Of a stretch of 64,000 nt of DNA, positions 54,782 through 64,000 are shown piece after piece. The DNA is taken from the NCBI GenBank assembly GCA_037349315.1, contig JBAIAC010000007.1, positions 8,494,001 to 8,558,000 of the forward strand. Reading direction: 5' to 3'. This stretch comes from Chelydra serpentina (Eukaryota > Chordata > Testudines > Chelydridae). The notes under the pieces are model-generated. The model was not told where the DNA came from, made no database searches, and saw only the letters and a list, made by a program, of their open reading frames with translations. Position 1 is the first letter of the stretch. Every line of letters starts with the position of its first letter. The translations under genes and the position numbers were made by a program.

Positions 54782-55163
54782 GGCCTGTGAAAGTGAGGGA
54801 TCGTTGTCAAAGATGGGTTGTAGATCACTGATGATGTATTGGAGAGGTTTTAGCTGAGGACTGTATGTGATGGCCAGTGGAGTTCTGTTGGTTTCTTTCT
54901 TGGGCTTGTCTCATAGCAGGAGGCTTCTGGGTACACGTCTGGCTCTGTTGATCTGTTTCCGTATTTCCTCGTGCGGGTATCATAGTTTTGATAGTTCTGT
55001 CAGATCATTGATAGTTCTATCAGATCATTTCTTTTAGGATTTCACTTGCCTCACCTATTACATGCATACATTCATAAATCAGCACATTCAAGCCTGGGAA
55101 TGTCTGCAGCAAAGCCACAGAACTCTACCACCAGTAGGAAATGTGATCTTACATTCATTAAGC

Positions 55164-55508
55164 CAGTGGTCCCCAAACTTTATACCTCAAGCCCCCCCTT
55201 AACCCTGTCTGTGCCCCCCCCGCCCCGTCCACCTCCTGGAGCCACGGCCAGGAGTGGGGCCATCACTCTGGGAGGGGCCATGGGCTGGGGCGGGGATGGA
55301 GCCGAGGCTGGCAGCCAGTGCCCTGAGAGCAGGGCCGGCAGCCATGGCCGGAAACGAAGCCATGAGAGCAGGGCCAGCAGCCAAGGCCGGGACCAGGACT
55401 ATGAGTGGAGCTGGGTGATGCACCCAGATTGGGGACCTCCTGCTGCACCCTACAAATGTTCCTCTGTGCCCCCTAGAGGGGGCATGCCCCACAGATTGGG
55501 GACCTCTG
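55164..55508. mobile_element. Non-autonomous hAT element, perfect 8-bp duplication
   Basis: Ends CAGTGGTCCCCAAACTTTA and, reversed, CAGAGGTCCCCAATCTGTGG. CATTAAGC at 55156-55163 and 55509-55516. The interior repeats 'gagcagggccggcagcc' and 'catggccggaa' words (55325-55400). Open frames through it and into the (GT)n tract are not genes. Confidence 0.94.
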
Positions 55509-55520
55509 CATTAAGCAGTA

Positions 55521-55522
<2 letters not shown>

Positions 55523-55582
<60 letters not shown>
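55523..55582. repeat. (GT)n microsatellite
   Basis: Thirty uninterrupted GT units, seven bases from the hAT target duplication. Confidence 0.97.
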
Positions 55583-55583
<1 letters not shown>

Positions 55584-57384
55584 TTATTGGGTACATACTG
55601 AATTGTGTTAAAGATTGCTTATGCTGTACTAACCTCTCCTAAAAGCTACCTGACTGTAAATACACTCTAAAACCTGCCTTACCCTGTAAACTTCTTTAGC
55701 CTCATTGCAAGTTTGTTTTGATAGTAGCAGCTTGCTGTTCATCAAAATTAGAGATGGAATATATTGTTGGGTGATGCAGTGTTTTCATGACAATGAAGGA
55801 TTGTTACCTAGCGTGCCATCCTTCCTGAAAGCCTGTGGTTTTATTTTCACATGTCAATGTAGCATTATCTGACCATTTCTCACAACATCAAATGTGTAGT
55901 CAACACTCAGTACAACTTTCCTTCATTGAGATTCTCTGGTGAATAGGAGTTATACCCATCAAACTCAGCTTTAGACCCTCTGATCATCCATACAGGCTAC
56001 CATAGAAGTCAGCCTTTCCCAGCTACCAGAGAGAATGCAAGTATCACTACCTGAAGTATAGAGGGATACTGTGGTATCCTAGATATCCCAATGTGGCATC
56101 TATGGGTAAACAGTGACCCTTTTCATGGGGAACGGTCAGAGCATTTGGGATATAAAATAATGATGAACATCAGTAATGTTCTGCACCTAGAAAATAGAGA
56201 TTGGCTGAGGGTGCAAAATATCTGTTTTCATCTTGAACACCTCAAAATGTGAGGTGGTTCTGATCTAGGGTTTTTTACCCCAACCCTTTTATAAGCCTAA
56301 AATATCCAATGCTCGGTTGAGGCCCATCTACTGGAAATAGACAACTGGGTTTGTAAGTAAGTTTCCTTCCAAAGGTTGGGTGTGAAAAGCATTTCATAAA
56401 GCTGAGCTGGGACTAAAGAAGTCACAGATTCAGACAGGCAATAGTTTAAAAATTAATGTATGTACGTATCATACACCAGGATTAAAGTAATGGCTCAAAT
56501 TCATCCTTGGTGCCAGCTTTACTGGGCTCAGTGTTACACCAGGGATACAGTTGATCCATTCCATTAAAGAGTGCTCCCTTTTTTTACCTGGCAGACTTGT
56601 TGCTAAGCAATCAGGAATCCAGGGAAGCAAAAGATATAAAAATGTAACGTAGTTTGCAAACAATAAAAATATTTATAATTTTAGAAGGAGCTGCAGCAAT
56701 AATGCATAACATCAGAGGCAAGGCTCTACAGACCTTCAGCATAACATAACTCAGGTTTTGTTTTAAAGAGTGCTATAAGATTGATGGCAGTACACTGACG
56801 TAGAATTGAGTTAACATCACTGATATCAATCACGTATACCATAGTGGTATATGATACCTATGAACAATAAAATGTACAGGGAAACACACACTAAAGACTT
56901 ACTTCATGGGTGTAACTCTTTAAATCAAAACTGGTGTGGAAGTTTTACAATTTGCAGATGGGGAAAATATCCTTCATATTAAAACTTTGGATAAACTCAC
57001 CTAGGTCATTAAATGTGTACTTGTTGCTCTTAATTTCCTATATATATGTACAGGAAACATTGATATTTTTAGTATGTAACAAATAGCATAAAGTTTGGGT
57101 TAGGAGAAATATCTTTTCCATACAGCTAGCAATCCTATTTATGCTTGCTTATGGTCAAGGACAGCAGAAAATTGAGCACAACAAAATTCTGCCATTGTCC
57201 AATTGCTCTGCAATCTTCTTGATGTTTTTAAAATTTCCTTCCGTTATTTGGACAAGCTCCAGGCTGCTGCTTCTCTCTGTAGATAACCAGATTTGGGGGA
57301 GGAGGGCAGAGAGAAACCATTCCTTCCAGTTGCAATCAGAAAGCAACTTTTTGTTTATAGTAGGAGACTGATTTTTGTGAACCT
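55583..57384. other. Unrecognised sequence
   Basis: 1.8 kb of AT-rich sequence without recognised gene or repeat. Confidence 0.35.
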
Positions 57385-57545
57385 AGGGACAGATCCTCAG
57401 CTGATGTAATTTGTCATAGTTCCATCTACCCCCGATGCTTCCCCTGTTCACTCCGCCAATCCTCAGCTGGTATAAACTGTCATAACTCTGTTGAAGATAA
57501 TGGAGCTCGGAAAACTCACACCAGCTGAGGATCTGGCCCCATTGA
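57385..57545. repeat. Palindromic MITE (family of 12356), extended
   Basis: 'gacagatcctcagctgatgtaa' on the left and 'cacaccagctgaggatctggcccc' on the right are inverted. A second left-type arm 'aatcctcagctggtataaactg' begins at 57461, so the left half appears twice. Confidence 0.6.
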
Positions 57546-57796
57546 GCAGTACCTCACTCCACAAGTAGTTCTACTGGTGTTTTCCATCATAGTTTTCAGG
57601 TCAGTTTTCAGTCCAAAGTGAAATTGCACTCTGTAAGTCAGTAACTAGTCAAGAGAAGTAAGCGTAGCAGATTTCTAGACTTGTATTGGCACAGGGTCTG
57701 ATCCTCTTTATATTGAAGAACTATATGGGAGTTTTGCCCATACTACTGAACTCTGGGACAGAGACTGAGCTCAGTTATGTTTGAAACATTCTAGGA

Positions 57797-58527
57797 CAGG
57801 GATCTCGAACTCAAATTACCACGAGGGCAGCATGAGGACTAGTGATTTGGCCCAAGGGCCGCATCACTGACCCCGCCCCCTCGCTGCCCCCGGCCCCGCC
57901 CCCACTCCACCCCTTCCAGTAGGCCCTGCCCCTTCTCCGCCTCCTCCCCTGAGCGCGCGGCTCCCCGCTCCTCCCCGCTCCCTCCCAGAAACCGCGAAGC
58001 TGCCAGACAGCTGTTCTGGCAGCTGGAGGTAAAAATAGAACCTTGGAGCAGCGCGGAGGGAACAGGGATCTTAGCGACCACAGAACGTAACTGGTGGGGG
58101 CGCGGGGGTGAGGGGAGTTGGCGGCCATAGGATGTAACTGGGCGGGGGGTGGAGGAGCAAGAAGCCGCGCACACAGGGGAGGAGGGGGAGGAGAAGAGGC
58201 AGGCCGCCAGGCTCCCCCCGCCCCCCCTCTTAGTTGCGTCCTATGGCCGCCAACTCCCCTAACCCCCCCTCCCCAGTTACGTTCTGTGGGCGCTAAGATC
58301 CCCGTTCCCGCCACACTGCTCCAAGGTTCTATTTGTACCCCCAGGCAGCTCCCCCCCTCCTCTCCTGTGTGCGCGCTTCCCTCTCCTCCCCTTCCCTCCC
58401 AGAAACCGCGAAGCCGCCAGACAGCTGGTCTGGCGGCGGAACTTCAGAACGTAACTTGAGGGGGGGGCATGGGGAGCCCGGTGGGCCGCAGGGAAGCACT
58501 CTACGGGCCACATGTTTGAGACTCCTA
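57797..58527. mobile_element. Non-autonomous hAT element with long internal hairpin
   Basis: Ends CAGGGATCTCGAACTCAAAT and, reversed, TAGGAGTCTCAAACATGTGG. TTCTAGGA occurs exactly at 57789-57796 and 58528-58535. Subterminal 'ggcccaagggccgcatcac' and 'gggccgcagggaagcac' also relate. Internal arms at about 58037-58143 and 58227-58335 are inverted copies ('agaaccttggagcag..gcgg' against 'ccgc..ctgctccaaggttct'). 'cccagaaaccgcgaagc' occurs twice in direct orientation (57986 and 58399). Apparent long frames come from the GC-rich interior. Confidence 0.93.
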
Positions 58528-58535
58528 TTCTAGGA

Positions 58536-59298
58536 AGTTGTCCAAGCAGTATAATTTCTAATGTAAAATATGGTTTACGTACATCTTTATGTTTCACATA
58601 CAGCATTTGGCTGTAGAAGGAAGGAAGTGTGTATGTGTTGGGGTGGAGTTGTGATTTTTTTTCTCCCTGTTTTTGCAGTTGGTTATGATTTCACCATTAA
58701 CCGTCCTCTTGAATAAATGTAATAAAGAAAAATCCTGTTCAAGTGACACTAATGAGGTGTCTGCCAAAAGATGGGTTCTCTTTTTATTAAGGCAGACTTG
58801 TGAAGAATCTTCTTTTGGCTGTGAATGTTCCCTTTGCTTTGAAAGTTGACCTAAAAACTGACAGTAAGTGCTATTTAAAACAAACTTCTAAGGAAAATCT
58901 ATTCAGCTCTTTCTAATGATCAAGAGGTCAAAAGGTTAGACTTTAGCTAGTGTCACCTGTTTGGCAGTTGCTCCCATAATGATGTTTGTGCTCTCTTCCA
59001 CGTTGCCCCGTATGTGGGGAACAAAATTCATAAAGCCACTATCCTATTCTTATCCAAATCCCTCCTTAAGATTCACTTCTCCCATGATGCTAATGGAACA
59101 ATGCCTGTCAATACTGGCAAATGGAGGCTACTGCAACTGATCTGCCGATCTATATAAACAAACAAACCCCTACACACACCTGGCCTATGTGAAAATATGC
59201 TTCTATTGCCATTACCTCTGTCCTCTTTCTCCGTCCGTTTGTTCTTGTCTTATACAGAGGCTGGAATTTGCAAAGCTGGTTAGAGATTTAGATGCATA
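58536..59298. other. Unrecognised sequence
   Basis: No gene or repeat assigned. Confidence 0.35.
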
Positions 59299-59618
59299 CA
59301 CTAGAATCTCAGAGTTACGAACACCAGAGTTATGAACTGACCAGTCGACCACACACCGCATTTGGAACCGGAAGTATGCAATCAGGCAGCAGCAGAGACC
59401 TCCCCCACCCCAAAAGGCCAAGACAGTACAGTACGGTGTTAAACGTAAACTACTAAAAAAATAAAGGGAAACACCATTTTTCTTCTACATAGTAACATTT
59501 CAAAGCTGTATCACGTCAATGTTCAGTTGCAAACTTTTGAAAGAACAACCGTAACGTTTTGTTCAGAGTTACGAACAACCTCCATTCCTGAGGTGTTTGT
59601 AACTCTGAGGTTCTACTG
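59299..59618. mobile_element. Tigger-like MITE, second copy
   Basis: Aligns along its whole length with 28958-29284: 'ctcagagttacgaacacc', 'actgaccagtcgaccacac', 'gtgttaaacgtaaactac', 'cagagttacgaacaa', ending 'gttctactg'. The left terminus has decayed and TA is not clear on the right. Confidence 0.78.
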
Positions 59619-62600
59619 CAATTCCCATTCATTTCAAGGAGAGCTGTATGTCTGAATCTCCAGAGTGGCTTTGTAAAACTCAGCCAATGATTGTAAGTTC
59701 TTGGGGCCAAGGATTGGCTTTGCTATATATCTTGCACAATTGCTCCCATTGTCAGATAATAAAAGGCCTATAATACAAATTATAACAACTGAAATCGGTG
59801 ATCAAAACTCCCATTGACTACAACAAGGCCAGGGTTTAACAAAGTTTTTACTGTTTGTTCATGTCTCCAGGAAAATATTAGGGGATCAACAGCAGTGATT
59901 TCTTAAAGGAAAGCTTTACAGTCAGGATGGGACATGTTTAAAGTTGGTGATGGAATTTTGATAGAAGTCTTCCTTAAATGTATTGTTTTTAAGCTTTTGC
60001 TTTGGGTTTTCTGTATTCGTTATGCTGCAAGAATTCTATTTCCTGTGCAATTTTGATCATTTAAAAAGTTTGCTTGGTAGCATAGGTGAACTCACCCATG
60101 ACAAAGTATATGGAAACACTGAGCCTAATGATGTAAAGTATCAGTCTATTGGTCTCCGGTTAAAAATTAATAGTGGTTCAGTTCTTGCTGGGGTCCAGAC
60201 TGGTAGGAAAGTGGAGCACCTAATTAGTGATTTTTTTAATAGGAGTTAGAGCTGGTTCAATTAATCACTGTGAATAAATTATCTGCAAAATGTATTCCCC
60301 CGCCCCTGCTTTCACATTAGTAAATCAGTCATGAATAAATCCTGACTTCTATGAATGTAACCATTGTTAAGTGTTTACCTAGTAGTTTATCCCAACAAAT
60401 TTCAGTCTCGGGGGTGCTTGCATTGGTCACAATTTCTGGAGTGTGTCTGCTCAGTTAAGCTGCATGGCTTTGGATGACAAATTTTCTTAATGAGATAATA
60501 TGAAAAATAACTAAAAGGTAGGTTATGGTATTAGTTTGGAATAGTACTCAGGTCTCTGGAGTTCCAGTCCAGTGCACTGTATACTCAACCTCATTGTCGG
60601 TGTGTGAGTGGGTGTGTTTTTCCTGGGATCACTACTAGTTTTCTTTAGGGGATGATGATTCTTTAGTGGGTTTTGTCTTTATCTTTTCCTTGGGGCCTCA
60701 AGTTACCATTCCCCTGTGTGTTTTGATTCTGATGAAATTAGAACAAGCTTGAGTCTTCGAAGGCCCGCAGATAACCCAACCAGCAAATGGATAAAATTGG
60801 AATATTTTTAAAATAAATGTATTTACGAAGCCACATTCCCATGGAAACTGCTGATGCAAAGTAGAACAAGTGTCCCACCTTGCTGAAAACGTGTCAGACC
60901 ATTTTCTTATCTTTCTTTTGTGAAGGCTGACATATGATCAGAGCATGTTGACCTGACTTCTGAGTGGTTATGAAGGCTTTGGCTTTCAGAAATAGGTTGA
61001 TTCCCCCACTGGGAGAGACCTGAATTGCCACTGAATCAAGATTATCTCCTCTATTCGAATTTTATTTTAACACAAGTGGAAGGCCCCACCTGTACTGGAG
61101 GCTGTTGGGTCCAAAGAGCAATGGGCGCCGTGCAAGGTGGCTGCTTAGAAGCAAGCTCATGGTGTTTAGAATTTTTTTTTATGAAGGGAGCTCAAAATGG
61201 CTGGTTGGGAGGAGTGGGGTCCTGGGGAACTCCAAGGATTCTGGGGGAGTTGAAGTGGGGTAAGCTTGAGCCGTGGACAGTTTTGGGGTGGGGAACAAAG
61301 AAGAGAGAAAACAGCATGGGAGAGCAGGCAGTCCCCTCACCCCCCATGCCTCCCGAAAGCTGCTGTGAGCAGGCCAAACAGGCAGAGGCAGAAATGTCTG
61401 GAGGGAGACTGGTAGAGATGGAGGGAGTAGGGAAGAGACTGGTAGAGACGGAGGGAGTGGGGAAGGAAAGGCCAGTAATGAGCGAGGCAGCAACTGGCAC
61501 CAGAAAAGAAGAGATGCAGTAAGTGGAGAGCCAGTGGAAAGGGACCACGGTGGGCAAGTTGCATTGGCAAAAGGGCGCCAGAAACAGAGCTGTTCAGGAG
61601 GGACAGGAAAGACGGAGATAGTAGGATCAGTAGTGCTAGTCACAAAAGGGGTAGTAGAAAGAGAAAAGACAGTGGTATATGGGGAAAAGAGGGAAAGTTA
61701 AAGGAAGAACGGTGCAGTTAAACAAGAGGACAAATAACTAAAAAGTCTCTAATTTCAGAAATTATTTTAAAAAATGGAATTACCTTTTTCAGTTTTCTAA
61801 GAATGGCATGTAATGAATATAAGCTGTAATTAAAGAGAAACAGACTTAAGAAACAAGGAGGAAGTGAATTATAGTGAAAGAAAACAGGACTGTAAAACAA
61901 AACATCCAGACAGCATCTTAAGGTATGACAAGGTGAAGTGACAGGAATAGAGAAATTGTCACAGCAAAGGGACTGTAAGTCAGAAAGGAGTGAAGGGATA
62001 ATTGTTCATCGAGAAGTGAACACATCACATCAAGGAATATGTGTCTTTGCTTAAACTGGACCTCAAGACAGAAAATAAAGATTGCACAAGAGGATGTTTA
62101 GTTATCTTGAGCAATCCTAAGAACTTTTTCTCCAAACTCTGGCCTTGCAGAGGCTGAATACTGATAAACTTAAAAGGGATGTATAACTGCATTGTATTTT
62201 CTAGTTGCAAATTCTGTTCCTTCATAGATGTAAACTGTTACCTATAAACTGAGTTTAATGAAGATAATAGTTAATATAGAGTAGATAACAGTAATAGCTT
62301 ACAGTTAGGGCCAGATTTACCTGCCCCTAGGCACAGCGTCTTCAATGTCCTGCCTGCCCACAGCTGTCCTTCATGTTTTCTGTAAAAAAGAAACAAAAAG
62401 GAATATTTCTTATTTGTTATATGTGTATATTAATTAATTTCTGCTTTACCCCACCTGATTGAGGTAAAACATAATTTGGCCTCTAGATTGCCTCTGTCTC
62501 TCTCTCTATTGTTCTGATGTTCGGGACATCCCTCCATAGGGCTCATTACACAAGCACACAGAGTAGCTTGAACAGTCGTTTGACTGCACTGAGAGTTAAG

Positions 62601-63065
62601 CTTCTGCTTAAATGCTTTGCCCAATCTTGCGTTCCTAAGTGGAGCCGCTCAGAATGTTTTGTTGGAATTTCACTCTTGTAAAAACAAACATTTTGTGGAG
62701 ATGAATCCGTTTTAATTAAGTTTTCATGAGGAGGAAATGAAGAAGGGTATGTGTGTCTCCCCCTCACTGGTTGTTGGAGCATCTAGGTGCCAATCCCTGC
62801 TCCACCTGATTCAGAGCAATCTGGGATGAGAAATTGCTCTGAATCAGGCAGAACAGGGGATTGCCCCTGGATCGCCCACATCCCCGGTCAGTGCCCAAAC
62901 CACCAGGAAATGGATGCACGTGCACTCATACCATACATGAATCTCAAAATGTTGCTGGGGAGTTGGCTTGATCTTTTGAAATTGCTGAGTGCCCTGCAGC
63001 TCTGTAACTTTTTGGCATCCAGACTTGAACATTTTTGGCTTGAGCAATAAAGGAGCATAGAGTCA
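59619..63065. other. Mostly unrecognised; MIR scrap and a GA-rich tract
   Basis: 60545-60600 ('actcaggtctctggagttccag..tccagtgcactgtatactc') is a reverse MIR-like fragment. 61400-61520 is purine-rich with a 30-bp tandem duplication (61405-61434 and 61435-61464). A 165-codon frame at 61025-61522 shows no domain. Nothing supports a gene. Confidence 0.35.
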
Positions 63066-63200
63066 TAGGCTATGTCTACACTACACACTTCTTGCACTGG
63101 TGTGTGGGATATGTAGCTACATGCCTCAACGAAAAGCAGGCTGTGTCCACCGCTGGTGCATAGCTACGGTGTCAGTGAAAGGTACTGGCAGGGGGGCAGC
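63066..63200. repeat. Fragment of a 'GTCTACACT'-type DNA element
   Basis: Begins 'ggctatgtctacactacac', like the ends of the Harbinger-like family, then 'tgtagctacatgcctcaac' and 'gcatagctacggtgtcagtg', which are loosely inverted. The right end is not found. Confidence 0.45.
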
Positions 63201-64000
63201 AGGGAAAGATATTATCTCACGCACCTTATTTTTCATAAGACACTTGTGTAAAATCTGTTTACTCCATGTTCCATATATTTTCTCTTTCATGTGCCTATGT
63301 TTGTTACAGAATGCTTCTGATCAAGATATTTTCTCAGGTTTTCTTTAAGCAGTACAGAAAGTATCTTTGTTATCGTTCTGCATTAGGTTTTTGCGATTTG
63401 CAATTTTGCAACTTCCACCTTTGTAAATTGGCCCCAGGAGAGCTTGGGGAATTCAGAATTAACACCTTAGCATATCTTCAATAGTTTAAAGAAAGTAACA
63501 GCATCTTCATATTCAACTTCTCTTCTGAAGCAAGATCCATGTCTTTTCTAGGTTGGTAAACAAAACGGGACGAACAAAATGGGATGGAATCCACCCTCAA
63601 ACTCACGGGTACAACTTTAAATGAACCCAAAGACTCCCATCGTCCTCTGATGCCAATTAAATTAATTGTAAGTTGCACATGTTCATTAGACAAGACTGTA
63701 CCCTTCTGCCAAGGTCACTCTAACACAGAGGCCCATGGATGGTTCACTACTCTGTCAGAAACTCTTCACCACACCTAGCACACTGTCATGCTATATACCC
63801 AAAAGGTGGCATGAAATATGTCATTAGAAAGCTAATAACTCGCTGATCATTAATATTCTTGAATGATGTATGTACAAGGTGGGTACAAAGAGTTATGGAT
63901 AGTTGATAGAATTATGTTAAAATGTGTTTGGCAAGCTATGCATAAGCTCAGTCTGCCCTAGACAAAGGAATGTGTATCTGTTTATCTGACCAGCCTTGTT
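63201..64000. other. Unrecognised sequence
   Basis: 63790-64000 ('aggtggcatgaaatatgtcattagaaagc..ggtgggtacaaagagttatgg') has the feel of dispersed LTR-type repeat text, but I cannot assign it. No gene seen. Confidence 0.3.

Larger units (their letters stand above)
54024..54990 (-). mobile_element. Penelope-like element, 5'-truncated copy
   Basis: 967 bp bounded by ATAGTTCTATCA (54012-54023) and ATAGTTCTGTCA (54991-55002), 11 of 12. The right flank is itself a 20-bp tandem duplication (second unit 55011-55030). The element carries the 3' part of the Penelope ORF with its GIY-YIG endonuclease (54329-54781), the C-terminus in a shifted frame (about 54200-54350), and a 3' UTR with a hammerhead-like fold. 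The reverse transcriptase is missing. Penelope elements use the GIY-YIG nuclease to nick the target. Confidence 0.93.

Noticed and set aside
55046..55642. 198-codon frame ending in a Cys-Val repeat
   Set aside because: The frame crosses a hAT element and the (GT)n microsatellite, so the Cys-Val run is translated GT repeat.
57811..58606. Open frames of 110-167 codons on both strands
   Set aside because: They lie in the GC-rich interior of the hAT element and run across its inverted arms; no domain is present.
61025..61522. 165-codon frame with a 10-residue tandem repeat (RLVEMEGVGK type)
   Set aside because: Purine-rich sequence with a 30-bp duplication; equally long frames exist on the opposite strand, and no domain or gene context is seen.
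1..64000. CRISPR arrays, operons or bacterial regulatory sites
   Set aside because: The repeats are eukaryotic interspersed elements and microsatellites; there are no regularly spaced short repeats with unique spacers.

Overview
The window looks like intergenic or intronic DNA from a turtle (Testudines, probably a cryptodire). This is inferred from the repeat content: many 5'-truncated CR1 LINEs ending in the octamer ATTCTATG, a tRNA-derived SINE with the head typical of tortoise Pol III SINEs, Penelope-like retroelements, CORE/MIR-type SINEs, and many short DNA transposons (hAT, Harbinger-like, Tigger/mariner-like). I recognised no host protein-coding exon, functional tRNA, rRNA or CpG-island promoter. 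All recognisable protein remnants come from transposable elements: CR1 reverse transcriptase, Penelope GIY-YIG endonuclease, and a decayed hAT transposase.

Layout. 0-11 kb is dense in CR1. It holds a four-level nest (3.3-5.8 kb) in which a palindromic MITE received a Penelope element, which received two CR1 copies and a Harbinger-like MITE. A second CR1 (8.2-9.96 kb) carries a hAT insertion and sits inside an older LINE. 12.9-15.05 kb is an old CR1 broken by two hAT elements and a younger CR1 tail. 15-18.7 kb is mostly unrecognised. 18.7-24 kb has a CR1 tail, an LTR-like block splitting an older CR1, and Harbinger-like and TA-flanked MITEs. 24-29 kb is sparse. 29.4-30.8 kb has an unusual inverted duplication and a 76-bp retroposed fragment with a perfect 9-bp target duplication. 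31-36.9 kb has CR1, Harbinger and two hAT elements. 38.6-42.8 kb has a MITE, MIR and two tRNA-SINEs. 45.27-48.68 kb is a complete but dead hAT transposon with terminal repeats, target duplication and transposase pseudogene, itself hit by at least three later insertions. 49.3-52.9 kb has a 5S-like fragment, a Harbinger-like MITE, MIR and an LTR-like block. 54.0-55.6 kb has a Penelope copy with a GIY-YIG reading frame and a hammerhead-ribozyme-like fold, then a hAT element and a (GT)n tract. 57.8-58.5 kb is a hAT element with a long internal hairpin. The last 5 kb is mostly unrecognised.

The best-supported statements are insertion boundaries, because target-site duplications can be read directly: 8 bp for hAT, TTA/TCA for the Harbinger-like family, TA for the mariner-like family, and 8-12 bp for Penelope. 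Nesting gives relative ages. Family names are from memory of vertebrate repeats. Coordinates of old LINE and MIR copies are approximate.
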